Origin: Achromobacter pulmonis
Lineage (GTDB): Bacteria > Pseudomonadota > Gammaproteobacteria > Burkholderiales > Burkholderiaceae_B
Assembly (NCBI RefSeq): GCF_902859765.1
Contig: NZ_CADIJV010000014.1
Span: 62,001-126,000 of the forward strand
Length of the DNA: 64,000 nucleotides
Direction: 5' to 3'
Shown here: positions 16,610 to 25,839 of the stretch, one piece after another
Layout of the letters: each line of letters starts with the position of its first letter
How positions within the stretch are numbered: position 1 is the stretch's first letter
Translations under genes and position numbers: made by a program
The notes under the pieces: model-generated
Told to the model about the DNA's origin: nothing
Databases searched by the model: none
Seen by the model: only the letters and a program-made list of their open reading frames with translations

Positions 16610-18277
16610 TCAGTGGAACAGGACCACTGCCTTTTGCAGGGTGATCCAGATGCCCCAGGCCAGCGGGATGCCGACGCAGGCCCAGGCGAACAGCACCAGC
16701 ACGGCCGGCGTGCGGAAAGTCGAGGCGCCCACGCCGTGGGTTTCGGCGGCGACGGCGCGTTCGTGGGCCAAGGCCTTTTCGCGCGCCAATTCCTCGTCGT
16801 TCATGAAGTACTTGGGATTGACCGGACGGATCGCCAGGTTGCAGAGGAAGCCCAGCACCAGCATGCCCGCCAGGATGTACATGGTGATGTCGTACACCTG
16901 CGCCCGCGGCACGCCCATGGACAACTGGTATTCGCGGATGTAGTTGACCAGCACCGGGCCGAAGATGCCGGCCGCCGACCACGCCGTCAGCAGGCGGCCA
17001 TGGATGGCGCCGACCATCTGCGTGCCGAACAGGTCCGCCAGGTAGGCCGGCACCGTGGCGAAGCCGCCGCCATACATCGACAGGATGACGCAGAAGGCCG
17101 CCACGAACAGCGCCAGCGCGCCCATGTGCGCAGTCCAGGGAATGGCGGCGTACAGCACGAAGCCGAGCACGAAGAAGATCAGGTAGGTCATCTTGCGGCC
17201 GAGCTTGTCCGACAGGCTGGCCCAGAAGAAGCGGCCGCCGATGTTGAACAGGCTGAGCAGCCCGGTGAAGCCCGCGGCGATGGCGGCGATGGCGGCCAAC
17301 TGGTCTTTGTCGAGCTGGCCGTAGCCCAGCTCCGGCTTGTTGATCAGACCGCCGCCGAACACCTCTTGCAGCAGCGGCGAGGCCATGCCCAGGATGCCGA
17401 TGCCGGCGGTCACGTTCAGGCACAGCACCAGCCACACCAGCCAGAACTGCGGCACGCCCCAGACCCGTTTCACATGCACGTGGCCCTTGGTGATCATGAC
17501 GTTGTTGGCATGCTTGGCCGGCGCGGTCCAGCCTTCCGGCTTCCAGCCGGTGGGCGGCACGCGATAGCCGAGCGCGCCCGACATCATGAAGATGAAGTAC
17601 ACCAGCGCCATGCTCAGGAAGGTCTGCCACACGCCTGGCGAGGTGGGCGTGGCGAAGTGGCGCATCAGCAGGTCGGCCAGCGGCGCGCCGATCATGGCGC
17701 CGCCGCCGAAGCCCATGATGGCCATGCCGGTCGCCATGCCGCGGCGGTCGGGGAACCACTTGATCAGCGTGCTGACCGGCGAGATGTAGCCCAGGCCCAG
17801 GCCGATGCCGCCGATGACGCCGGAGCCCAGCCACAGCATCCACATCTGGTGCAGGTAGACGCCGAAGGCCGAAATCACCAGGCCGCCGCACCAGCACAAT
17901 GCCGACACCACGCCGGCCTTGCGCGGACCGGCGCGTTCCAGCCAGCCGCCCCACAGCGCCGCCGAGCAGCCCAGCAGCACGAAGAACAGCGTGTACATCC
18001 ACCCCATGGTGGAGATCTTCCAGTCGCAACTGGTGGTGAACAGCTCGGCGGCCAGGCTCATGTCGGCCGGGCAGGCCAGCGGCTTGGCGCCGCCGATGGC
18101 CTTGGACAACGGCAGCCAGAAAACCGAGAAGCCATAGGCCATGCCGATGCACAGGTGGATGGCCAGGGCGGCCGGGGGTACCAGCCAGCGGGAAAAACCC
18201 GGCCCGGCGATGGTGCGTTCCTTGTCCAGGAAGCCAGGCTTGGCGCCGGGCAGGTCTAGCGTTGCAGTGCTTTCCAT
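16610..18277 (-). CDS. OFA-family MFS transporter (oxalate/formate antiporter type) with extra C-terminal helix
   Basis: The 555-residue protein has the twelve-helix MFS core of the oxalate/formate antiporter family (GMAYGFSVFWLPLS near residue 45, DRRGMATGMAIMGFGGGAMIG, and IGGRFFWASLSDKLGRK later). After the core comes a charged linker (EELAREKALAHERAVAAE) and one more hydrophobic helix (about residues 526-550, ending LFH). Similar short helices occur in other betaproteobacteria as a separate small subunit, as far as I recall. It sits 147 bp downstream of the fds operon on the same strand, so formate or oxalate is a sensible substrate (inference). Confidence 0.88.
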   Translation of the reverse strand: MESTATLDLPGAKPGFLDKERTIAGPGFSRWLVPPAALAIHLCIGMAYGFSVFWLPLSKAIGGAKPLACPADMSLAAELFTTSCDWKISTMGWMYTLFFVLLGCSAALWGGWLERAGPRKAGVVSALCWCGGLVISAFGVYLHQMWMLWLGSGVIGGIGLGLGYISPVSTLIKWFPDRRGMATGMAIMGFGGGAMIGAPLADLLMRHFATPTSPGVWQTFLSMALVYFIFMMSGALGYRVPPTGWKPEGWTAPAKHANNVMITKGHVHVKRVWGVPQFWLVWLVLCLNVTAGIGILGMASPLLQEVFGGGLINKPELGYGQLDKDQLAAIAAIAAGFTGLLSLFNIGGRFFWASLSDKLGRKMTYLIFFVLGFVLYAAIPWTAHMGALALFVAAFCVILSMYGGGFATVPAYLADLFGTQMVGAIHGRLLTAWSAAGIFGPVLVNYIREYQLSMGVPRAQVYDITMYILAGMLVLGFLCNLAIRPVNPKYFMNDEELAREKALAHERAVAAETHGVGASTFRTPAVLVLFAWACVGIPLAWGIWITLQKAVVLFH

Positions 18278-18424
18278 GAGGTCTCCTCGGGGTGCGGCTT
18301 TATAGCGTGCGTTGGCTGGAGAAATCCAGTCCCGCCGTCTCTTGTTGAACCCTTTGCTGCGGTAAAGCTTGCTGCGCCCGCGTGCCGTTGCCGGCTCGCG
18401 GATCGGCGCGGGCGTGGCGGCCGG

Positions 18425-18682
18425 TCAGGGCACGCGGGCCCGCGGCGTCAGCCGTTCGCGGTTTTGCGTGACGGCCTCCAGCACCAGCGGATGCAATTGT
18501 TCCTGGCCGGCGTCGCCATCGGGCTGGCGCGCCAGGAAGTCCAGCAGCTCGTTGCGCATGCGGGGCTCCCAGAATTTATGAATATGGTTGGCCACGCCTT
18601 CGATCGCTTCCGGCCTTACCGGCATGGCTTCGAAGAATTGGCCGATGCGGTTGGCCATGCGGATCAGATTGCCGATTTCCAT
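18425..18682 (-). CDS. fdsD: Formate dehydrogenase delta subunit
   Basis: FdsD is a small subunit or assembly factor of the soluble NAD-dependent formate dehydrogenase. The 85-residue protein has the family motifs LIRMANRIGQFFEA, GVANHIHKFWEPRMR and LLDFL. It is the last gene of the fdsGBA-fdhD-fdsD run, 18 bp after fdhD. Its position and sequence both support the call. Confidence 0.92.
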   Translation of the reverse strand: MEIGNLIRMANRIGQFFEAMPVRPEAIEGVANHIHKFWEPRMRNELLDFLARQPDGDAGQEQLHPLVLEAVTQNRERLTPRARVP

Positions 18683-18700
18683 GCGTGTGTCGGGTCCGGT

Positions 18701-19531
18701 CTAGGAGGTGATGCGTTCAGGGTGGGAATACAGGGTGGCGTCATCGTCGCGCAGAAAACCCAGCAGCGCGATGCCGGCGCTGTCGGCCAGGCGCACGGCC
18801 AGCGCGGTCGGCGCCGAGACTGCCGCCAGCACACCGACGCCGGCGGCGGCGGTTTTCTGCACCATCTCGAAACTGGCGCGGCTCGACACCAGCGCCATGC
18901 CGCCCGTGGCGGGCAAGGCCTGGCGCGCCAGTGCGCCGATCAGCTTGTCGAGCGCGTTGTGGCGGCCCACGTCCTCGCGCACCAGGGCCACCGCGCCGCT
19001 GGCGTCGGCCCAGCCGGCGGCGTGGGTGGCGCCCGTCAGGTCATGCAGCGCCTGGCGTGCGCGCATGGCGCGCATCGCCCGCAGCACCGCGCCTACCGGC
19101 AGCGGCGCGCCGGCCGGTACGGGCGCCACCGGCCGCAGCACCTCGGGCAGCGTCTCCACGCCGCACAGTCCGCAGCCGGTGCGTCCGGCCATGGCGCGGC
19201 GGCGCGATTTCAGGCGCGCCTCGCAGGCGCTGGAAATCTCGATCTGCACCACGATGCCGTCGCATTGCGGCAGCACATCGATGCCGCGCACGTCGGCGAG
19301 GCGGTCGATGATGCCTTCGGACAGCGAAAAGCCGACGGCGAAGTCCTCCAGGTCGGCGGGCGTGGCCAGCATGGTGGCGTGGCTGATGCCGTTGAACTCC
19401 AGCGCCACCGGCGTTTCCTCGGCCAGGCGATCGGCTTCGGCGCCGGGCACGATGGCGCCGGCCCGCACACGGGTCACCTGGGCCGCCGCGTAGTCGGGGC
19501 GGGAGGGCGGGGGAGGGGCGCTGTGGTCCAT
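18701..19531 (-). CDS. fdhD: Formate dehydrogenase accessory sulfurtransferase FdhD
   Basis: FdhD transfers sulfur from a cysteine desulfurase to the bis-MGD cofactor so that formate dehydrogenase becomes active. The 276-residue protein has the catalytic CxxC (Cys120 and Cys123 in TGCGLCGVE), the N-terminal EFNGISHATMLATPADLEDFAVGFSLSEG block split here by residue count 45-73, and a later DVGRHNALDKL motif. It lies 20 bp after fdsA and 18 bp before fdsD. Confidence 0.95.
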   Translation of the reverse strand: MDHSAPPPPSRPDYAAAQVTRVRAGAIVPGAEADRLAEETPVALEFNGISHATMLATPADLEDFAVGFSLSEGIIDRLADVRGIDVLPQCDGIVVQIEISSACEARLKSRRRAMAGRTGCGLCGVETLPEVLRPVAPVPAGAPLPVGAVLRAMRAMRARQALHDLTGATHAAGWADASGAVALVREDVGRHNALDKLIGALARQALPATGGMALVSSRASFEMVQKTAAAGVGVLAAVSAPTALAVRLADSAGIALLGFLRDDDATLYSHPERITS

Positions 19532-19551
19532 GGCGGGCTCGGCTGTCGGGG

Positions 19552-22428
19552 TTATTTCCCCGAGGTCACGGCTTCGCTTTCGCGCGAGCGTTCACGCAGC
19601 AGCTTCTGCTGGATGTCCGCGAAGCGCGACCATTGCCGTTGCCATTCCGACGGCTGGGACACGCGCGTGACCTGCACGGCCGTGACCTTGTACTCGGGGC
19701 AGTTGGTGGCCCAGTCGGAACTGTCGGTGGTGACGACGTTGGCGCCGGACTCCGGGAAGTGGAAGGTGGTATATACCACGCCCGGCTGCACCCGGTCGGT
19801 CAGGGTCGCGCGCAGCACCGTTTCGCCCGCGCGGCTCTGGATGCCGACCCAATCGCCTTCATTGACGCCGCGGTCCTCGGCATCCTGCGGATGGATCTCC
19901 AGCACATCCTCGCTGTGCCACATGACGTTGGGTGTGCGGCGGGTCTGCGCGCCCACGTTGTATTGCGACAGGATGCGGCCGGTGGTCAGCAACAGCGGGA
20001 AGCGGCGCGTGCTGCGTTCGTCGGTCGGCACATACTTGGTGATCATGAACTTGCCCTTGCCGCGCACGAAGCTGTCGATGTGCATGATCGGCGTGCCCTC
20101 GGGCGCGTCGTCGTTGCAGGGCCATTGCAGGCTGCCGAGCTTGTCCAGCTTGTCGTAGCTGACGCCGCTGAAGGTCGGCGTCAGGCGCGCGATTTCTTCC
20201 ATGATCTCGCGCGGATGGCGGTAGTTCATGGGGTAGCCCAGCGCGTTGGACAGCGCCACGGTCACTTCCCAGTCGGACTTGCCGTTCTTCGGTTCCATCA
20301 CCTTGCGCACGCGCGAGATGCGGCGCTCGGCGTTGGTGAAGGTGCCGTCCTTTTCCAGGAACGACGAACCCGGCAGGAACACATGCGCGTACTTGGCGGT
20401 CTCGTTCAGGAACAGATCCTGCACCACGATGCATTCCATGGCCGCCAGCGAGGCCGCCACGTGCTGCGTGTTGGGATCGGACTGCACGATGTCCTCGCCC
20501 TGGCAGTACAGGCCCTTGAAGGTGCCGCCCAGCGCGGCCTCGAACATGTTGGGAATGCGCAGGCCGGGCTCGGGTTGCAGCGTCACGCCCCAGTCCCGCT
20601 CGAACTGCGCCCGCACCGAGTCGTCGGAGATGTGGCGGTACCCCGGCAGTTCGTGCGGGAACGAGCCCATGTCGCACGAACCCTGCACGTTGTTCTGGCC
20701 GCGCAGCGGGTTCACGCCCACGCCTTCGCGGCCGACGTTTCCGGTGGCCATGGCCAGGTTGGCGATCGCCATCACGGTAGTCGAGCCCTGGCTGTGCTCG
20801 GTCACGCCCAGGCCGTAGTAGATCGAGCCGTTGCCGCCAGTGGCGAACAGGCGCGCCGCGCCGCGCACCGCCTGGGCTGGCACGCCGGTGATCTCGGCCA
20901 TGGCCTCGGGCGAGTTCTCGGGCAGCGACACGAAGTCGCGCCATTCCTGGAAGGCCTTGGCCTCGCAGCGCTCGGCCACATAGGCCTCGTCGATCAGGCC
21001 TTCGGTGGCGATCACGTGGGCCATTGACGACAGCAGCGCGGTGTTGGTGCCGGGCCGCACCTGCAGGTGGAAGTCGGCCTTGATGTGCGGCGAGCTCACC
21101 AGTTCGATGCGGCGCGGGTCGATCACGATCAGCCGCGCGCCCTGGCGCAGGCGGCGCTTCAGGCGCGAGGCGAACACCGGGTGGCCGCTGGACGGGTTGG
21201 CGCCCATGACGATCACCACGTCGGTGTGCATCACCGAGTCGAAGGTCTGGGTGCCGGCGGATTCACCGAGGGTCTGCTTCAGGCCGTAGCCGGTGGGCGA
21301 ATGGCAGACGCGGGCGCAGGTGTCGACGTTGTTGGTGCCGAAGGCGGCGCGCACCAGCTTCTGCACCAGCCAGGTTTCTTCGTTGGTGCAGCGCGACGAG
21401 GTGATGCCGCCGACCGCGTCGCGGCCGTACTGGCCCTGGATGCGGCGGAATTCCGAGGCGGCGTAGTCGATCGCCTCTTCCCACGACACTTCCTTCCAGG
21501 AGTCGGTGATGTGCTTGCGGATCATCGGCTTGAGCACGCGTTCCTTGTGGGTCGCGTAGCCCCAGGCGAAACGGCCCTTGACGCAGGAGTGGCCGCGGTT
21601 GGCCTGGCCGTCCTTCCACGGCACCATGCGCACCACTTCCTGGCCCTTCATCTCGGCCTTGAAGCCGCAGCCCACGCCGCAATAGGCACAGGTGGTGACC
21701 ACCGAATGCTCGGCCTGGCCCATCATGATGACGGTCTTTTCCTGCAGGGTGGAGGTCGGACAGGCCTGCACGCAGGCGCCGCAGGACACGCATTCGCTGT
21801 CCAGGAACGGCTGGTCCTGCCCCGGCGACACGCGCGACTCGAAGCCCTTGCCGGAAATGGTCAGCGCGAAGGTGCCCTGGGTTTCCTCGCAGGCGCGCAC
21901 GCAGCGGTTGCAGACGATGCACTTGGACGGGTCATAGGTGAAGTACGGGTTGGATTCGTCTTTCTCGCTCTTGAGGTGGTTGGCGCCGTCGTAGCCGTAG
22001 CGCACGTTGCGCAGGCCCACCACGCCGGCCATGTCCTGCAACTCGCAGTCGCCATTGGCCGGACAGGTCAGGCAGTCCAGCGGGTGGTCGGAGATGTACA
22101 GCTCCATCACGCCGCGCCGCAGGTCGTGCAGCTTGGGCGTTTCGGTAAAGACCACCATGCCGTTCTCGGCCGGCGTGGTGCACGAGGCGGGATAGCCGCG
22201 GCGGCCCTCGATCTGCACCAGGCACAGGCGGCAAGAGCCGAACGGCTCCAGGCTGTCGGTGGCGCACAGCTTGGGGATGTTGATGCCGGCCTCGGCGGCC
22301 GCGCGCATCAGCGAGGTGCCCTCGGCCACGGTGATCTCCTGGCCGTCGATGGTCAGGGTGACGGTTTTTTCGGACACCCGCGCCGGGGTGCCCAGATCGC
22401 GGTCGCGCTTGATGACGGTTTCTAGCAT
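19552..22428 (-). CDS. fdsA: NAD-dependent formate dehydrogenase alpha subunit (molybdopterin)
   Basis: FdsA oxidises formate to CO2 at a bis-MGD molybdenum centre in the cytosol. In order, the 958 residues show a [2Fe-2S] ferredoxin domain (CRLCLVQIEG), a NuoG-like His-Cys cluster motif (HPLDCLTCPANGDC), two [4Fe-4S] motifs (CIVCNRCVRAC and CVSCGACVQAC), the Mo-domain [4Fe-4S] motif CAYCGVGCG, and the catalytic Cys375-His376 in ARVCHSPTG. The C-terminal molydopterin-binding domain ends with a TFHFPESGANVVT motif. The cysteine is a plain TGC codon, so no selenocysteine is used. Length matches characterised FdsA. It follows fdsB by 13 bp. Confidence 0.97.
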   Translation of the reverse strand: MLETVIKRDRDLGTPARVSEKTVTLTIDGQEITVAEGTSLMRAAAEAGINIPKLCATDSLEPFGSCRLCLVQIEGRRGYPASCTTPAENGMVVFTETPKLHDLRRGVMELYISDHPLDCLTCPANGDCELQDMAGVVGLRNVRYGYDGANHLKSEKDESNPYFTYDPSKCIVCNRCVRACEETQGTFALTISGKGFESRVSPGQDQPFLDSECVSCGACVQACPTSTLQEKTVIMMGQAEHSVVTTCAYCGVGCGFKAEMKGQEVVRMVPWKDGQANRGHSCVKGRFAWGYATHKERVLKPMIRKHITDSWKEVSWEEAIDYAASEFRRIQGQYGRDAVGGITSSRCTNEETWLVQKLVRAAFGTNNVDTCARVCHSPTGYGLKQTLGESAGTQTFDSVMHTDVVIVMGANPSSGHPVFASRLKRRLRQGARLIVIDPRRIELVSSPHIKADFHLQVRPGTNTALLSSMAHVIATEGLIDEAYVAERCEAKAFQEWRDFVSLPENSPEAMAEITGVPAQAVRGAARLFATGGNGSIYYGLGVTEHSQGSTTVMAIANLAMATGNVGREGVGVNPLRGQNNVQGSCDMGSFPHELPGYRHISDDSVRAQFERDWGVTLQPEPGLRIPNMFEAALGGTFKGLYCQGEDIVQSDPNTQHVAASLAAMECIVVQDLFLNETAKYAHVFLPGSSFLEKDGTFTNAERRISRVRKVMEPKNGKSDWEVTVALSNALGYPMNYRHPREIMEEIARLTPTFSGVSYDKLDKLGSLQWPCNDDAPEGTPIMHIDSFVRGKGKFMITKYVPTDERSTRRFPLLLTTGRILSQYNVGAQTRRTPNVMWHSEDVLEIHPQDAEDRGVNEGDWVGIQSRAGETVLRATLTDRVQPGVVYTTFHFPESGANVVTTDSSDWATNCPEYKVTAVQVTRVSQPSEWQRQWSRFADIQQKLLRERSRESEAVTSGK

Positions 22429-22441
22429 GGCGGTCTCGGAT

Positions 22442-24013
22442 TCAGGCGGGGTGGGCGGCGGATTGCGAGGACTCGATGCCGAAGTCCTGCGGGAAGTGGT
22501 TCAGCGCCGACAGCACCGGGTAGGGCGCCATGCCCCCCAGCGCGCACAGCGATCCGCCCAGCATGGTGTCGCACAGGTCGCGCAGCAGATGCACCTGCTG
22601 TTCGCGTCCCGGGCCGCCGGCGGCGATCTTGTCGATGGTTTCCACGCCGCGGGTCGAACCGATGCGACAGGGCGTGCACTTGCCACAGGACTCGATGGCG
22701 CAAAATTCCATGGCATAGCGCGCCATGCGCGCCATGTCGACGCTGTCGTCGAACGCCACCAGGCCGCCGTGGCCGATCATGGCCGAGATCTGCACATAAG
22801 CTTCGTAGTCCAGCGGCACGTCCCACTGCGATTCCGGCAGGTAGGCGCCGAGCGGGCCGCCGACCTGCACCGCGCGCAGCGGCCGGCCCGAGGCGCTGCC
22901 GCCGCCGAAGGTGTACAGCAGGTCGCGCAGGCTCAGGCCGAAGGCTTTTTCCACCAGCCCGCCCCGCTTTAGGTTGCCGGCCAGCTGGAACGGCAGCGTG
23001 CCGTGCGAGCGGCCCACGCCATAGTCGCGGTAATAGGCCGCGCCCTTGGCCAGGATGATCGGCACGGAGGCCAGCGAGATCACGTTGTTGATCACGGTGG
23101 GCTTGCCGAACAGGCCCGAGATTGCCGGCAGCGGCGGCTTGGCGCGCACCACGCCGCGCTTGCCCTCGATGCTTTCGAGCAGCGAGGTTTCCTCGCCACA
23201 GATATAGGCGCCGGCGCCCTTGCGCACTTCCAGGTCGAAGCGGCGGCCGCTGCCGTGCACGTCGTCGCCCAGCCAGCCGACACCGCGCGCGCGTTCGATG
23301 GCGGCTTCGAGCGTGGCGATGGCGTGCGGGTACTCGGAGCGCACGTAGATATAGCCGTAGGTCGCGCCCACCGCCAGGCCGGCGATGGTCATGCCCTCGA
23401 TCAGCACGTAGGGGTCGCCTTCCATCAGCAGGCGGTCGGCGAAGGTGCCTGAATCGCCCTCGTCGGCGTTGCAGACGATGTATTTGCGGTCGGCCGGCGA
23501 GCCCAGCACGGTCTGCCACTTGATGCCGGTGGGGAAGGCCGCGCCGCCGCGCCCGCGCAGGCCCGAGCTGATCATCTCCTGGACAATGGCGGCCGGCTCC
23601 ATGGCCAGCGCGCGCTTCAGGCCCTGCAGGCCGCCGTGCGCGGCGTAGTCCTGCAGCGACAGCGGATCGATCACGCCGACGCGGGCGAAGGTCAGGCGTT
23701 CCTGCTGCTTGAGATAGGGGATTTCCTCGGTCAGGCCCTGGCGCAGCGGGTGGTCGCCGCCGCCGAGCCAGCCGGCGTCGAACAGCGCCGGCACGTCCTC
23801 GGGCTGCACCGGACCGTAGGCCAGGCGGCCTTCGGGCGTGGCGATCTCCACCAGCGGTTCCAGCCACAGCAGGCCGCGCGAACCGTTGCGCACCACCTGC
23901 ACGGCCAGGCCGCGTTCATCGGCGGCCAGCTCGATGGCGGCGGCCACGGCATCGGCGTCCATGGCCAGCGCCGCGGCGTCGCGCGGCACGTAGATCAGGG
24001 TAGGGGCGGTCAT
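22442..24013 (-). CDS. fdsB: NAD-dependent formate dehydrogenase beta subunit (FMN/NAD-binding)
   Basis: FdsB passes electrons from FdsA to NAD+. The 523-residue protein is NuoF-like: an N-terminal thioredoxin-like part without the iron-sulfur cysteines, then the FMN/NADH site (RGRGGAAFPTG, followed by CNADEGDSGTFADR), and a C-terminal [4Fe-4S] motif ESCGKCTPCRIGS. The start at 24013 overlaps the fdsG stop by 4 bp (ATGA); a longer frame upstream lies within fdsG and was not used. Confidence 0.96.
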   Translation of the reverse strand: MTAPTLIYVPRDAAALAMDADAVAAAIELAADERGLAVQVVRNGSRGLLWLEPLVEIATPEGRLAYGPVQPEDVPALFDAGWLGGGDHPLRQGLTEEIPYLKQQERLTFARVGVIDPLSLQDYAAHGGLQGLKRALAMEPAAIVQEMISSGLRGRGGAAFPTGIKWQTVLGSPADRKYIVCNADEGDSGTFADRLLMEGDPYVLIEGMTIAGLAVGATYGYIYVRSEYPHAIATLEAAIERARGVGWLGDDVHGSGRRFDLEVRKGAGAYICGEETSLLESIEGKRGVVRAKPPLPAISGLFGKPTVINNVISLASVPIILAKGAAYYRDYGVGRSHGTLPFQLAGNLKRGGLVEKAFGLSLRDLLYTFGGGSASGRPLRAVQVGGPLGAYLPESQWDVPLDYEAYVQISAMIGHGGLVAFDDSVDMARMARYAMEFCAIESCGKCTPCRIGSTRGVETIDKIAAGGPGREQQVHLLRDLCDTMLGGSLCALGGMAPYPVLSALNHFPQDFGIESSQSAAHPA

Positions 24014-24567
24014 TGGCCGGCCTCCCGGACGCGATGCAGCAGGCGGTCGAGCTTGGCCGGCGTGACGCGGGCATGCGGCTGGCCATCCAGCATCACCGCC
24101 GGCGACTGGGCGCACAGGCCCAGGCAGTACACCGGCTCCAGCGTGAAGTCGCCATCGCGCGTGCTGGCGTGGAAATCACAGCCCAGCGCCTGGCGCGCGT
24201 GGTCGGCCAGTTGTTCGCCGCCCATCGCCTGGCAGGATTCGGCGCGGCACACTTCCAGGGTATGACGGCCGGCGGGTTCGCTGCGGAAATGCGGGTAGAA
24301 GGTGATAACGCCGTGGACCTCGGCGCGGGACAGGTTCAGGGCCTCGGCGATGGTCTGCACCGCCTCGGCCGGAATACAGCCCAGTTCATGCTGCACCGCA
24401 TGCAGCACCGGCAGCAGGGGGCCGGGCTGGTCTTGCAGGCGGGCCAGGATGCGGGCGGTAACCGCCACCGCGGGGCGGGCGGACGCCTGGGCGGCGTCCA
24501 GGGCCATGGCGCCGCCACGGGCGCCGCCGGTGGAAGCCAGATCGGATTTTGCCTCGCGCTGACGCAT
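24010..24567 (-). CDS. fdsG: NAD-dependent formate dehydrogenase gamma subunit ([2Fe-2S])
   Basis: FdsG is NuoE-like and carries one [2Fe-2S] cluster, bound by CRAESC and CLGLCAQSP motifs. The 185-residue protein has a helical N-terminal part (LLPVLHAVQHELGCIPAEAVQTIAE) and the thioredoxin-like domain behind it. It is the first gene of the fds operon, preceded by GGAGGAG on the minus strand. The intergenic region to the divergent FdsR-like gene is 160 bp. Confidence 0.96.
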   Translation of the reverse strand: MRQREAKSDLASTGGARGGAMALDAAQASARPAVAVTARILARLQDQPGPLLPVLHAVQHELGCIPAEAVQTIAEALNLSRAEVHGVITFYPHFRSEPAGRHTLEVCRAESCQAMGGEQLADHARQALGCDFHASTRDGDFTLEPVYCLGLCAQSPAVMLDGQPHARVTPAKLDRLLHRVREAGQ

Positions 24568-24637
24568 GGCGGTCTCCTCCAGTAGTGCTGGGACCCCGTA
24601 GGGAGGGGGTTCTGTTGCGATGGGGCGTCAGGTCGAT

Positions 24638-24662
24638 TTATATGAAAAGAAAAACATATTAA
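24638..24662. promoter_or_regulatory. Candidate FdsR operator between fdsG and the regulator gene
   Basis: An AT-rich inverted repeat (TTATATG at 24638-24644 and CATATTAA at 24655-24662, 10 bp apart) lies in the divergent region, about 70 bp from either start codon. It stands out from the GC-rich surroundings. LysR-like regulators bind such sites; here this is inference. Confidence 0.4.
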
Positions 24663-24727
24663 TTTCCTGCGCCCTGCGTTATTTGTGTACTCTAAACAGG
24701 TAATTAATCGCCTTCAATAAGAAATAA

Positions 24728-25804
24728 ATGACATATAAGTTCCGACTCGGTCTGCGGCCGCAATGGACGTTGGGTGGAGACGACGGGGCGCCGGTGCCGC
24801 TGCAGGACATGCTGGCGCTGCTGGCCGCCATTGATGCCACCGGTAATATCGCTGGCGCCTGTCGCGCCTGCGATCTGTCATACCGCCACGCCTGGGGCGT
24901 GCTGCGGCGGTTCGAAGGCATCTTCGGCACCCAATTGCTGATCACCAACCGCCGCCAGGGCACGCAGCTGTCGCCGTTCGCGCAGCGCCTGCTGTGGGCC
25001 AACCGCCGCATCGAGGCGCGGCTGATGCCCACGCTCGACAGCATGGCGTCCGAACTGCAGGAGGAATTGGCGCGGCTGCTGCCCGAAAACGGCCCCCATC
25101 TGCGGCTGCACGCCAGCCACGGTTTCGCGGTCGAGTCCCTGATGGAACACATGGGCGGGCGCAAGCCCGGGCTGGAACTGCGCTACCGCACCGCGATCGA
25201 GGCGCTGGCCTCGCTTGAACGGCACGAGTGCGACCTGGCCGGCTTCCAGGTGCCGCTGGGCGACTTCGAGGCGCCCATCATGGACCGCTACGCACAGTGG
25301 CTGCACGCAGACGAATACCTGCTGATCCACCTGGCGGTGCGCAATACCGGACTGTTCGTCATGGCCGGCAACCCCAAGCGCATCGCCGGCATGGCCGATC
25401 TGGCACGCCAGGACGTGCGCTTCGTCAACCGCCAGATCGGCTCCAGCACCCGCTACCTGGTCAGCCTGATGCTGCAGCGCGCCGGGGTTTCGATCAGCGA
25501 GGTGCAGGGTTATGAAACCAACGAATTCACTCACATGGCGATCGCCGCGCACATCGCCAGCGGCATGGCCGACACGGGCGTCGGCGTGGAGACCGCCGCC
25601 TGCCGTTTCGGCCTGGACTTCATTCCGCTGGTGCGCGAGCGCTATTTCTTCGCCATCCGCAAGGGCGCGCTGGAAACCCCCGCCATGCAGGACCTGCTGT
25701 CCATCATGCGCAGCCCCGACTACGTCGGTTATGTCGGCCAATTGGTCGGCTACGACGCCCGCGACACCGGTCGGCTGCAGACCCTGGAAGAGGCTTTCGC
25801 CTGA
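24728..25804 (+). CDS. FdsR-like regulator: LysR-type/ModE-like HTH plus periplasmic-binding-like domain
   Basis: The 358-residue protein has an N-terminal helix-turn-helix ([23 protein letters not shown] then [16 protein letters not shown]), similar to ModE/LysR proteins, followed by a small-molecule-binding domain like that of molybdate-binding proteins ([40 protein letters not shown]). Its divergent position next to fdsG matches FdsR of Cupriavidus, which controls fds by formate. The name is inferred from context. An AT-rich palindrome lies between the two genes. moaA follows 36 bp downstream. Confidence 0.82.
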   Translation: MTYKFRLGLRPQWTLGGDDGAPVPLQDMLALLAAIDATGNIAGACRACDLSYRHAWGVLRRFEGIFGTQLLITNRRQGTQLSPFAQRLLWANRRIEARLMPTLDSMASELQEELARLLPENGPHLRLHASHGFAVESLMEHMGGRKPGLELRYRTAIEALASLERHECDLAGFQVPLGDFEAPIMDRYAQWLHADEYLLIHLAVRNTGLFVMAGNPKRIAGMADLARQDVRFVNRQIGSSTRYLVSLMLQRAGVSISEVQGYETNEFTHMAIAAHIASGMADTGVGVETAACRFGLDFIPLVRERYFFAIRKGALETPAMQDLLSIMRSPDYVGYVGQLVGYDARDTGRLQTLEEAFA

Positions 25805-25839
25805 GCGCGCCGCCGCGGGCGCCGGGCTATGATGTTCCC

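Noticed and set aside
21304-21306. Possible selenocysteine codon in the formate dehydrogenase
   Set aside because: The catalytic residue is a TGC cysteine codon and no in-frame TGA or SECIS-like element is needed.
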